In this document: one piece after another, positions 52,620 to 61,060 of the stretch | Layout: each line of letters opens with the position of its first letter | Position numbering within the stretch: position 1 is the stretch's first letter | Source: Bradyrhizobiaceae bacterium Ga0074131 | GTDB lineage: Bacteria; Pseudomonadota; Alphaproteobacteria; Rhizobiales; Xanthobacteraceae | Direction: 5' to 3' | DNA: 64,000 nucleotides | Assembly: GCA_001464035.1 (NCBI GenBank) | Contig: LNEC01000017.1 | Coordinates: 310,001-374,000, forward strand | The notes under the pieces: generated by a model | Databases searched by the model: none | The model's input: only the letters and a program-made list of their open reading frames with translations | Told to the model about the DNA's origin: nothing | Position numbers and translations under genes: made by a program

Positions 52620-53489
52620 ATGCGAAACGTGACAAAAGACAACATCACGGAATTGGTGACGAAGGCTCTTTCGAAAGACATTCCGCCGCGCAACCGGCAG
52701 ATCATGACGAGTCTCATCCGTCACATGCACGACTTCTGCAGAGAGGTGGACCTGACGTTTGAGGAGTGGCTTGCGGCCTGCGAGTTCATGCGCCGGGCCG
52801 GCGACATCTCCGACGAAAAACGCAACGAGTTCATTTTGATCTCGGATATTCTTGGCGTCGAAGTGCTGGTGGATATGCTCGACCACCGCGTCACGGAGGG
52901 CGAAAGTGAGTCAACCGTGCTTGGACCCTTCTACCGGGAGAACCCCCCGGTGCTGCCCAAGGGCGCGTCGATCATCAAGAAGCATTTCGAGAATTCGCAG
53001 ACTGTCAGGGTCAGCGGCCGCGTGTTGGACACAGCGGGCAAACCGATCGAAGGCGTCACTATCGACGTTTGGGAGGACGCGCCGAACGGCCTCTACGATC
53101 TTCAGGACCCCGAACAGCCCGCCTACAACCTGCGAGGGCGCTTCACGACGGACGCACAAGGCGAATACGCTTTCGTAGCGGTGCGTCCGGAGCCCTATCC
53201 CATCCCGTACGACGGTGCTGGCGGAGAACTCCTGAACTACATGGGACACCACCCATGGCGCCCCGGCCATATCCATTTCATGCTTTTCAAGGACGGCTAC
53301 CAGTCGCTGATCTCACAGATCTATGACGCTGACACGAAGTATCTCGACAGCGACTCCGTCTTCGCGGTCAAGGAAAGTCTGATCGGCAAGCTGAACAAGG
53401 CTCCATCCGGAGCTGACACCGATCTCGTCCTGGTCTTCGATTTCAGGCTCAAGAGGGCAGCGGCCAAGACGCTCATCGCCGCGGAGTGA
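52620..53489 (+). CDS. Intradiol ring-cleavage dioxygenase (hydroxyquinol/chlorocatechol 1,2-dioxygenase type)
   Basis: A 289-residue Fe(III) intradiol dioxygenase. An N-terminal helical dimerisation domain (about 1-95) is followed by the catalytic beta sandwich. Iron ligands are Tyr in EPYPIPYDG, Tyr in LLNYMG, and two His in RPGHIHF. Motifs GVTIDVWEDAPNGLYDLQ and YLDSDSVFAVKESLIGKL resemble hydroxyquinol and chlorocatechol dioxygenases more than classic CatA. It opens the ring of a catechol or hydroxyquinol made by the monooxygenase. A GGGAGG ribosome-binding site precedes the ATG. The exact substrate is undecided. Confidence 0.88.
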   Translation: MRNVTKDNITELVTKALSKDIPPRNRQIMTSLIRHMHDFCREVDLTFEEWLAACEFMRRAGDISDEKRNEFILISDILGVEVLVDMLDHRVTEGESESTVLGPFYRENPPVLPKGASIIKKHFENSQTVRVSGRVLDTAGKPIEGVTIDVWEDAPNGLYDLQDPEQPAYNLRGRFTTDAQGEYAFVAVRPEPYPIPYDGAGGELLNYMGHHPWRPGHIHFMLFKDGYQSLISQIYDADTKYLDSDSVFAVKESLIGKLNKAPSGADTDLVLVFDFRLKRAAAKTLIAAE

Positions 53490-53558
53490 GCCTTGGTCAG
53501 GCCCTGCCAAGCGACCATCGCCCGGCAGGGTCAGCAGGCAATTGCAAGGTGAGGAATA

Positions 53559-54737
53559 ATGACGCGTATGCTGGCAGGGATTGCCGAACTCTTGGAGACC
53601 CCCCGAAACGTATTGCGGGAGACCATCATTCGAAGCATTTCTGCGACCATCGTGGAAGCTCCGACCCTTCGTCGGCACCGCCTCTCGAACACCGAGGTTA
53701 CCCATCAAGGTTACGTGCTGGTTCGCGTCCTTCTTGATAACGGCGTCACGGGCATCGGTGAGGCGTCGACGCTGGGCGGCCCGCGCTGGGCCGAAGAGAG
53801 CGTGGAATCGATTTCGGCGGCTATCGTCAACTACCTCGCTCCCGTCCTGCGCGGCGGGTCCGCGATGGCTTTTGAAGCCAACGCGATACGCATGGGAAAG
53901 GCCGCCACGCGCAATTTCGCGGCAAAGGGGGCAATCGAATCGGCCCTTGTCGATGCCGTCGGCAAGACGCTCGGTCTGCCCGCGAGCGCGCTGCTCGGGG
54001 GCGCGGTGCGTCAGCGGGTCGGGGTAATCTGGGCGCTGGCCTCCGGCGACAGCGGCCAGGAACTGGAAGAGGCCAGGGAGAAGCTTCGACGGCGCGAGCA
54101 TCGGGACTTCAAGATCAAGTTCGGTTTTGACCGGCCGCCCAACGACCTGAAGCGGCTTGAGACGTTGCGGCGCGGCCTTGGCGATGACGTCCGTCTCATC
54201 GTCGACATAAATCAGGGCTGGAGCGAGGCCGAGTGCATTCGCTTCATCCCGGCTTTGGAGGAACTGGATGTCGCCCTCGTCGAGCAACCGGTTCCTGCCC
54301 TTCAACTGGAAGCCATGGCTCGCGTCGCGGCCCGCACCTCCATCCCGCTCCTCATCGACGAGGCCGCCTTCACCAAGGAGGAAATCGCGCGTAGTGCAGC
54401 GATGGGTTGTGGCAGCGTCTATTCACTGAAGCTCGTCAAGAGCGGCGGCCTGTTCGAAATGAAGCGGGCCGCGGGCGTTGCAGCGGCGCATGGGCTCGAA
54501 CTCTACGGCGGCTGCCTGCTCGAAAGCAGCATTGGCGCGGCGGCGCACCTTGCCGCATTCTCCACGATGCCGAAGCTTGAATGGGGGACCGAGCATTTCG
54601 GTCCGCGTATCCTTGTAGATGATCTCGTCACCGAAACCCTCCGCTTCGAGGAGTTCGAGATTTGCATTCCCGAGGGACCCGGCCTCGGCGTCCAACTCGA
54701 CGAAGACAAGATCCGTTCCTTTGCCCGGAAGGACTGA
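53559..54737 (+). CDS. Muconate or chloromuconate cycloisomerase (enolase superfamily)
   Basis: A 392-residue enolase-superfamily enzyme of the muconate lactonizing group. Catalytic residues are in place: KxK at Lys185/Lys187 (FKIKFG), metal ligands Asp216 (VDINQGW), Glu242 (VEQPVP) and Asp267 (IDEAAF), and the general acid/base lysine in SLKLVKSGG (Lys291 or Lys294). It converts a cis,cis-muconate, possibly chlorinated, to a lactone. GAGG precedes ATG 53559. It follows the dioxygenase by 69 bases, so reductase, dioxygenase and cycloisomerase form an operon. Confidence 0.88.
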   Translation: MTRMLAGIAELLETPRNVLRETIIRSISATIVEAPTLRRHRLSNTEVTHQGYVLVRVLLDNGVTGIGEASTLGGPRWAEESVESISAAIVNYLAPVLRGGSAMAFEANAIRMGKAATRNFAAKGAIESALVDAVGKTLGLPASALLGGAVRQRVGVIWALASGDSGQELEEAREKLRRREHRDFKIKFGFDRPPNDLKRLETLRRGLGDDVRLIVDINQGWSEAECIRFIPALEELDVALVEQPVPALQLEAMARVAARTSIPLLIDEAAFTKEEIARSAAMGCGSVYSLKLVKSGGLFEMKRAAGVAAAHGLELYGGCLLESSIGAAAHLAAFSTMPKLEWGTEHFGPRILVDDLVTETLRFEEFEICIPEGPGLGVQLDEDKIRSFARKD

Positions 54738-54742
54738 GGACC

Positions 54743-55254
54743 ATGGCCGCCGATCGAGAATTGCTTCGCCAGAACTTTGGGACGATGGCCAGGTCGGCCT
54801 CCGAGCAGGCCGCCCATCTCCGGTGGGCGGCCGTATCGCCCCGCAGCTGGCGGCGCTGCATGCGGATCGCTCTTACGGCTTCCTTGCTATCGAAGCATCG
54901 GATTTTCAGCCGGCCCGGCATGATATAGACTGGTTTTACCGTCCGGATGCGTATGGTGGGGAGATGGGGGCAGCTCTTGTATCAGCCGATATCGCGCGCC
55001 AGGCGCCGCCAACCCGGGGTTGGAGCCCTCGGTGGATGTTCATGCCGTCCGGCCCTGGCGTCTTTCGAGGAGATCACAGCTTCCACACGCGCGACGACAG
55101 CCCGGTGTCGCGCCTGCCGATGATGGACACGCGCAAAGCGCCTGTTGGCGCCCCGATCGCCATCATGGAAGAACTGGGCCATTTCCCAATGAGCGAGAAC
55201 CCGAAGGCGTTTCAGCCATATTTCGCTGACGCGCTCATGCGAATGCCCGGATAG
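54743..55254 (+). pseudogene. Broken gene, probably an alpha/beta hydrolase
   Basis: An ATG with GAGG lies five bases after the cycloisomerase stop and begins a frame (MAADRELLRQNFGTMARSA) that loses sense near 54830. A second frame continues to 55254 and ends APVGAPIAIMEELGHFPMSENPKAFQPYFADAL, which is the C-terminal His region of an alpha/beta hydrolase. I read this as a frameshifted and internally deleted hydrolase, perhaps the enol-lactone or dienelactone hydrolase of the pathway. The middle part is not recognisable. Confidence 0.6.
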
Positions 55255-55278
55255 ATGGCAAGCGCACGCGACGATGCG

Positions 55279-56181
55279 ATGGATCTCAGGCGACTGACCT
55301 ACTTCGTCGCCGTAGCCGAGGAACTGCATTTCGGCCGGGCCGCATCAAGGCTCGGTATCGCCCAACCGCCCCTCAGTCGCCAGATCGCGCAGTTGGAGGC
55401 CGATCTCGGGGTCCAGCTCTTCGACCGCAGCCGCAGTCAGATTCGGTTAACCCAGGCCGGAGCCGTCCTCCTTGATCGAGCTCGAGAGATCCTGGATCGG
55501 CTTGAACGGACCCAGCGCGAGGTGAAACGGATTGGCGAAGGCGTTTCGGGCCGCCTGCGCATTGCCTTCGTCGGCTCTGCGACTTATGGCGTGCTGCCTA
55601 ACGTGATCAAAATGTTCCGCTCCGCTTATCCCGATGTCGAACTGGCGCTATCGGCCATGAACAACGCGGAGCTGAAAAGAATGGTCATACAGCGCGAGAT
55701 CGATATAGCAGTCGCAAGGCCATCGCTCGACGACGAGGAATTGAAGTCGGAACATCTTCACCATGAACCGCTGATACTTGCGCTATCCGATACATCGCCC
55801 CTGAATCAACTACAGCCGATCCGCCTCGCCGCGCTGAAGGGCGAGACCTTCATACTCTACCCGCGCAAACCGCGACCGAGCTTCGCTGACCACATCCTCA
55901 ACATCTGCCGCGATGAAGGATTCATTCCCAAATCGCAGGTCATGGCGCAGGACTACCAAACCGCGATCAGCCTGGTTTCGGTCGGCGTTGGCATATCGGT
56001 GGTGCCGGAATCCGTTTCGCAATCGGAACGGCCGGGCGTCACCTATCGCAGTTATGAAGGACACAATCCAGGGACTTCGCTTTCAATCAACTATCGGCGC
56101 GACAATCGGATGCCGCACCTCTTCAACTTTCTGAAGGTCGCACAAGCATTCGCGCAAATGCGAGCGCCGGTGAAAGCCTGA
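55279..56181 (+). CDS. LysR family regulator (CatR/ClcR/CbnR-like)
   Basis: A 300-residue LysR protein. The N-terminal winged helix reads LRRLTYFVAVAEELHFGRAASRLGIAQPPLSRQIAQLEADLGVQLFDRS, the version typical of regulators of catechol and chlorocatechol operons. The rest is the effector-binding domain, probably responsive to a muconate. An in-frame ATG at 55255 would add eight residues and directly follows the broken gene's stop. It likely activates the monooxygenase and the reductase-dioxygenase-cycloisomerase transcription units. Confidence 0.9.
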   Translation: MDLRRLTYFVAVAEELHFGRAASRLGIAQPPLSRQIAQLEADLGVQLFDRSRSQIRLTQAGAVLLDRAREILDRLERTQREVKRIGEGVSGRLRIAFVGSATYGVLPNVIKMFRSAYPDVELALSAMNNAELKRMVIQREIDIAVARPSLDDEELKSEHLHHEPLILALSDTSPLNQLQPIRLAALKGETFILYPRKPRPSFADHILNICRDEGFIPKSQVMAQDYQTAISLVSVGVGISVVPESVSQSERPGVTYRSYEGHNPGTSLSINYRRDNRMPHLFNFLKVAQAFAQMRAPVKA

Positions 56182-56250
56182 TCATTGGACCGCGCGGCGG
56201 GTCTGTTGCGCGGCAATGCCGTCGCGGCGGTGACGAAGACGGTTCGCGTC

Positions 56251-56739
56251 TCACCCCTCCTTGAAGCCGTATTCCGGCACGTTGCCGCTGGCGCCGTAGT
56301 ACTTGTACGGCAGGAACTTGCCCGACATCGTGATCTTGACGCGGTCGCCCTTGGGGTTGGCGATGCGCTCCATCGCCATGTCGAAATCGATCGCCGACAT
56401 GATGCCGTCGCCGAACTCTTCCTCAATCAGCGCTTTCCATGCCGGACCGTTGACCATCACCATTTCGTAGAAGCGGTAGATCAGGGGATCGGTCGGCGGC
56501 ATCGCCGTGCCATCGCCCCGCATCGGGACTTCATTGAGCATCGCGGTCTCGGATTTTGAAAGCCCGAACAGTTCGCCGGCATTCGCCGCCTGGGGCTTCG
56601 TCAGCTTCATCTGGCCGAGGATGGCACCGACTATCAGGACCTCGGAATAGCCGCCGACTTTTTCGCAAATGTGCTTCCAGCTCCATTCTTTCTCGCGTTT
56701 GATGTCGAGCAGCTTTTCAGTGAGGTCGGATCGTTTCAT
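56251..56739 (-). CDS. cynS: Cyanase (cyanate hydratase)
   Basis: A 162-residue enzyme that turns cyanate and bicarbonate into ammonia and carbon dioxide. The catalytic triad is present: Arg89 and Glu92 in YRFYEMV, Ser115 in MSAIDF. The N-terminal helical domain and the C-terminal KITMSGKFLPYKYYG dimer region are complete. GGAG precedes ATG 56739. It is the last of seven same-strand genes and lies 19 bases after an ABC ATPase, implying that the transporter brings in cyanate or a precursor. A broken copy of its 3' end lies 6.4 kb away at 49750-49890. Confidence 0.95.
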   Translation of the reverse strand: MKRSDLTEKLLDIKREKEWSWKHICEKVGGYSEVLIVGAILGQMKLTKPQAANAGELFGLSKSETAMLNEVPMRGDGTAMPPTDPLIYRFYEMVMVNGPAWKALIEEEFGDGIMSAIDFDMAMERIANPKGDRVKITMSGKFLPYKYYGASGNVPEYGFKEG

Positions 56740-56758
56740 GGCAGTCTCCTGTTGATAT

Positions 56759-57670
56759 CTAACGCGCGATGGTCTGCGCCGGATGGGTTTCAACCGCCCT
56801 CGGCGCCGCTACGATGGTCGGCTCGCTCACACCGATCTTCACCACACGTACGTTTCGCGGGTCATGGCCGGGCATGTCGGCCGCGAACGTCTTGCTGCGG
56901 CTGACGAGGAAGTCGACGATGTGGTTGCGCACCGCGTAGTAGTAGGGGTGCCGGTGCAGGTCGGTGCGGCCGCGATCCTTCGGCAGCGGGTTTTCCACGA
57001 TCTCGGCCAGCACGGCGCCCGGCCCGTTGGTCATCAGGAAGATCCTGTCGGCGAGATAGATCGCCTCATCGACGTCATGGGTGATCATGAACGCGGTCTG
57101 CCCGGTTTCCAGACAGATGCGGCGCACCTCGTCCTGCAGCGTGCCGCGGGTCAGCGCGTCGAGCGCCGAGAACGGCTCGTCCATCAGCATGATCTTCGGC
57201 GTGATCGAGAGCGCGCGGGCAATGCCGACGCGCTGCTTCATGCCGCCGGACAGCTCCGACGGCCGCTTGTGCTCAGAGCCGGTCAGGCCGACGAGATCGA
57301 TGAAGGTCTGCGCGTGGGCTTTCACCCTGGCGCGGTCCCAGCCGCGCCATTTCGAGGTCACGGCATAGGCGACATTGCCTAGCACGGAGCGCCACGGCAG
57401 CAGCGCATGGCTCTGAAAGATCACGGCGCGGTCGAGGCTGGTGCCCTCGATCGCCTGGCCGTCGACGATCACGGTGCCTTCGCTCGGCTCGTCTAGCCCG
57501 GCGAGGATGTTCAGCACCGTGGTCTTGCCGCAGCCGGAATGCCCGATCACGCAGCCGAACTCGCCGCGCGCCATCGACAGCCAGAGATCTTCGAACACTG
57601 CGATCTCGCCGCCCGATGCACCGGGATAACGTTTCGCGATGGCCTCGATGGAGATGAACTTGTCGGTCAT
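56759..57670 (-). CDS. ABC transporter ATPase (nitrate/cyanate/sulfonate type)
   Basis: A 303-residue ATPase of the NrtD/CynD/SsuB/TauB group. Walker A is GHSGCGKTT, Q-loop IFQSHALLPWRSVLGNVAYAV, signature LSGGMKQRVGIARAL, Walker B MLMDEPFSALDALTR and H-loop ITHDVDEAIYLADRI. A C-terminal tail of about 50 residues follows. It lies between the permease (3-base gap) and cynS, so cyanate is the most likely cargo, with nitrate or alkylsulfonates as alternatives. Confidence 0.92.
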   Translation of the reverse strand: MTDKFISIEAIAKRYPGASGGEIAVFEDLWLSMARGEFGCVIGHSGCGKTTVLNILAGLDEPSEGTVIVDGQAIEGTSLDRAVIFQSHALLPWRSVLGNVAYAVTSKWRGWDRARVKAHAQTFIDLVGLTGSEHKRPSELSGGMKQRVGIARALSITPKIMLMDEPFSALDALTRGTLQDEVRRICLETGQTAFMITHDVDEAIYLADRIFLMTNGPGAVLAEIVENPLPKDRGRTDLHRHPYYYAVRNHIVDFLVSRSKTFAADMPGHDPRNVRVVKIGVSEPTIVAAPRAVETHPAQTIAR

Positions 57671-57673
57671 CGC

Positions 57674-58513
57674 TCACTCCGGGAAGGTGACCATGCGCGT
57701 GAACCGCGCGAGGATCTGGTCGAGCAGCATGCCGACGACGCCGATCAGCAGGATGGCGATGATGACGTTGGTGATCGAGAGATTGTTCCACTCGTTCCAG
57801 ACGAAATAGCCGATGCCGGTACCGCCGACCAGCATTTCGGCGGCGACGATCACGAGCCAGGCGATGCCGATCGAAATCCGCATGCCCGTCAGGATCGTCG
57901 GCGCCGCCGCCGGCAGGATCACCGTGAAGGCGCGCCTGACGGTGCCGACTTCCAGCGTGCGGGCGACGTTGATCCATTCCTTGCGAACGGCCGCGACCCC
58001 GAATGCGGTGTTCAACAGCATCGGCCACACCGAGCAGATGAAAATGACGAAAATCGCCGAGAGTCCGGAATCCTTGATGGTGTAGAGCGCCAGCGGCATC
58101 CAGGCTAGCGGCGAGATCGGCTTTAGAATCTGTATGAACGGATCGAGCGCCTTGTTGATCAGCGGCGACATGCCGATCAGGAAGCCGAGCGGGATCGCGA
58201 CGATCACGGCCAGAAAATAACCCAAGCCCACCCGCGCAATGGAATAGCCGAGCTGAATTCCGAGGCCCTTGTCGTTCGGTCCGTTGTCGTAGAACGGCCG
58301 CTTCACGTGCTCCCACAGTTTGGCGCCGACATCGAGCGGCCCCGGCATCGCCGATTTGCCGTGGGTCGCAGTCAGCCCCATCAGCCTGGCGTATTCCGGG
58401 GTCATGGTGGCGACCGCGCCGGTGCCGCGGGTGGCGATATGCCAGATCCCGATGAAGGCGAGGAACAGTGCGATCGAGACGATCGCGGCGCGAAGGCGAA
58501 GCGAGGAGGTCAT
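57674..58513 (-). CDS. ABC transporter permease (nitrate/cyanate/sulfonate type)
   Basis: A 279-residue permease of the NrtB/SsuC group with about six transmembrane helices. The EAA-like loop lies in GVAAVRKEWINVARTLEVGTVRRAFTVILPAAAPTILTGMRISIGIAWLVIVAAEMLVGGTGIGYFVW, which is the family hallmark. It follows the substrate-binding gene by 58 bases. Confidence 0.92.
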   Translation of the reverse strand: MTSSLRLRAAIVSIALFLAFIGIWHIATRGTGAVATMTPEYARLMGLTATHGKSAMPGPLDVGAKLWEHVKRPFYDNGPNDKGLGIQLGYSIARVGLGYFLAVIVAIPLGFLIGMSPLINKALDPFIQILKPISPLAWMPLALYTIKDSGLSAIFVIFICSVWPMLLNTAFGVAAVRKEWINVARTLEVGTVRRAFTVILPAAAPTILTGMRISIGIAWLVIVAAEMLVGGTGIGYFVWNEWNNLSITNVIIAILLIGVVGMLLDQILARFTRMVTFPE

Positions 58514-58571
58514 GGAGCAAGATCTCTCAACGGGTCGTTCCGGTCTTCGCCGGGACGACGAGAAGTGTATC

Positions 58572-59957
58572 TCACGTCACCTTCCTGATCTTGAAGCTCG
58601 CGAGATAATCCTCGGGCTTCGCCGCATCGAAGGTCTTGCCCATCACCGCGAACGATTTGTACGAGGTCGCCGGTGGCGTCAGGCCCATCTCCTTCATGAC
58701 CTTGGCCGTATCGGTCGCGAGGTAAACCTGTTCGGCGACCGACTTGTAATCCACATCGCCCTTGATCTGGCCCCAGCGCTTCATCTGGGTCAGCATCCAG
58801 ACCGCGAAGGATTGCCAGGGGAACGGATCGAAATCGACGCGCTTGGCGTCGGTCTTGACGCCGCCAAGCCCGTCCGCGTAGGTGCCGGTAAGGACCTGCT
58901 CCAGCACGGTGACCGGGGCGTTGATATAGTTCGCCGGCGCGATCGCCTCCGCGATCTGCTTGCGGTTTTCGGCTTTCGAAGCGTAGGCGGTGGCATCCAC
59001 GATCGCCCGCGTCAGCGCCGCAAAACTGTTGGGAGATGTCGTGATGAACTCCCGGCTTGCCGCAAAGCTGCAGCAGGGATGTCCGTCCCAGATTTCCTTG
59101 GACAGGATGTGAAGAAAGCCGACGCCGTCATAGATCGCGCGCTGGCAGATATTGTCCGGTGCGAGGAAGCCATCGATGTTGTCGGCGCGCAGATTGGCGA
59201 CCATTTCCGGCGGCGGCACCGAACGCAGCTGCACATCGGTGTCGGGATCGATGCCGTGATCGGCGAGATAGTAGCGCAACAGATAGTTATGCATCGAGTA
59301 GTCGAACGGAATGGCGAATTTCATGCCCTTCCAATCCTTCGGATCGCGTCTGTCCTTGTGCTTCATCGCAAGCGTGATGCCCTGCCCGTTGATATTCTCG
59401 ATCGCCGGAACCGTGAACGGTATCGCCTGCGCGCCCAAGCCGAGCGAAATTGCGATCGGCATCGGCGCCAGCATATGGGCGGCGTCGTATTCCTTGTTGA
59501 TGGTCTTGTCGCGGATCACGGCCCAGCCGGCGGTCTTCACCACCTCGACGTTGAGACCGTATTTCGAATAGAAGCCAAGCGGTGCGGCCATGATGATCGG
59601 CGTCGCGCAGGTGATCGGGATGAAGCCGACCTTGAGATCTTTCTTCTCAGGCGAGCGTTGCTCGGCAAAGACCTCGGTCGCCGTCTTGATCGGAAAGAAC
59701 TGAGAGACGGCAGCAAGCGCGGTGGAAGCTCCGACCGATTTCAAGAAAGCCCGGCGTGCGGCATCCTTCGGAAACATCGCGCGCATGGCGGCGGAAGCCA
59801 CCACGCCCTCGTAGCGCCGTTCATCCGTCGGCGCCGGCTCGCAGCGCAGCGTCAGCGCCGCCTGATCATGCTCGGCCGCGGAGCCATGCTGGCCGCAGAC
59901 GCAGCCCGATCGCGACAGTTTGCGATCGGCATCGAACGGATCGTCGAAGGTGGACAT
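58572..59957 (-). CDS. Tat-exported substrate-binding protein (NrtA/CmpA/CynA-like)
   Basis: A 461-residue binding protein. The N-terminal about 60 residues are an unusual cytoplasmic-looking leader with Cys19, Cys21 and His24 (SGCVCGQHG). A twin-arginine signal follows (RRAFLKSVGAS, Arg68-Arg69, then a hydrophobic stretch ending before residue 100). The mature domain carries LKVGFIPITCATPIIMAAPLGFY, AHMLAPMPIAISLGL and DGFLAPDNICQRAIYDGVGF, typical of the NrtA/CmpA type. Export by Tat suggests that it folds in the cytoplasm, possibly with a metal. Confidence 0.9.
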   Translation of the reverse strand: MSTFDDPFDADRKLSRSGCVCGQHGSAAEHDQAALTLRCEPAPTDERRYEGVVASAAMRAMFPKDAARRAFLKSVGASTALAAVSQFFPIKTATEVFAEQRSPEKKDLKVGFIPITCATPIIMAAPLGFYSKYGLNVEVVKTAGWAVIRDKTINKEYDAAHMLAPMPIAISLGLGAQAIPFTVPAIENINGQGITLAMKHKDRRDPKDWKGMKFAIPFDYSMHNYLLRYYLADHGIDPDTDVQLRSVPPPEMVANLRADNIDGFLAPDNICQRAIYDGVGFLHILSKEIWDGHPCCSFAASREFITTSPNSFAALTRAIVDATAYASKAENRKQIAEAIAPANYINAPVTVLEQVLTGTYADGLGGVKTDAKRVDFDPFPWQSFAVWMLTQMKRWGQIKGDVDYKSVAEQVYLATDTAKVMKEMGLTPPATSYKSFAVMGKTFDAAKPEDYLASFKIRKVT

Positions 59958-60068
59958 GCCTAATTCCTTTGCGTCGTGCAGAAATGGCAGGCGGCAAGTC
60001 TGCCGCCTTCAGCGGTTTAACTGCCCGGCCACGCGAGCGCGGCCGGGCGATGAAAAAGCATGCAGGTT

Positions 60069-60947
60069 CTATGCCGCTTTTTCCGTCAGCTTGAGTTCCG
60101 TGGGTAACCCTTCTTCGATCGGCAGCGACGGGTCGCGCGACCACTCGTTCCAGGACCCGAAATACATCCGCACGTCCTTCACCCCGGCATTTTTCAGCGC
60201 GAGGAAGGTGTTGGAGGCCCGCGCACCCTTGAAGCAATAGAGGTAGACAGGGGTGTTGGGCGTGATGCCCACGGTGGCGCATTCGGCCAGGATCTCGTCC
60301 TTGGACTTGAAGCGCGGCCCCTCCGCCGTCGGCTTCATCATCCGATACCATTCGAGCCAGACCGCGCCAGGGATCCGCCCCTTGCGCGGGCAAAAATCCT
60401 TGCCGTAGGGCGAGGAGCTGTCGCCGATCCATTCGTCGACGTCGCGCACATCGAGCAACGCGATGCCGGGCTTGCCGACCGCCGCCAGCATGGTCTTGGC
60501 ATCGATCAGGATGTCACCGGCTTCCGGAACGATGCTGAACGATGCCGGCGCCGGCTTCGGCACCTCCATGCTGGCCGGCAGACCCTTGGCCGCCCAGGCG
60601 TCGAACCCGCCATGCAGCACCTTGACCTTGGGATAGCCGAGCATGGTCAGCAGGAAATAGCCGCGGCAGGACTGGCCGAACCCGGAATTCATCGACTGTT
60701 CGTAGATGACGGCAGTTTCCTTGCCCGACAGCCCGGCCTTCCCGAAGGCGTCGGCAAACTTTGTCTTCAGCTCCTGCATGCCTTCCGGCGTCGAGGTGGC
60801 GAGGTAGGTGAAGATTTCGTGCACGTTCACCGCGTTGGGGATGTGTCCCGCGCCATAGGCGTCCGGATTGCGCGTGTCGATGATCACGCACGGCTCTTTG
60901 GTGGCGAGTTCGGCGAGTTCGCCGGCAGAGATCAGAACGTCCGTCAT
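60069..60947 (-). CDS. Tandem-rhodanese sulfurtransferase
   Basis: A 292-residue protein with two rhodanese domains. The first (about 1-125) has DTRNPDAYGAGHIPNAVNVHEI but an inactive loop. The second (about 145-285) has LLDVRDVDEWIG and the active loop YCFKGARA with Cys238. Such enzymes move sulfane sulfur, for example from thiosulfate to cyanide to give thiocyanate. ATG 60947 is where homology starts; the frame from 61256 overlaps the neighbour. Placement between the flavoprotein and the cyanate-type transporter suggests a linked sulfur/cyano function. Confidence 0.9.
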   Translation of the reverse strand: MTDVLISAGELAELATKEPCVIIDTRNPDAYGAGHIPNAVNVHEIFTYLATSTPEGMQELKTKFADAFGKAGLSGKETAVIYEQSMNSGFGQSCRGYFLLTMLGYPKVKVLHGGFDAWAAKGLPASMEVPKPAPASFSIVPEAGDILIDAKTMLAAVGKPGIALLDVRDVDEWIGDSSSPYGKDFCPRKGRIPGAVWLEWYRMMKPTAEGPRFKSKDEILAECATVGITPNTPVYLYCFKGARASNTFLALKNAGVKDVRMYFGSWNEWSRDPSLPIEEGLPTELKLTEKAA

Positions 60948-61060
60948 GTCGGGCCTCTCCTGTTTTCGTCGTTGAAAGTTAAGGTCGAACCGATGTTCTC
61001 TAAAAGTCTGTCTGCACACCTCTCGTTGCAGAACTCTCCTGCAACGCTTCTTTGCAAGAT

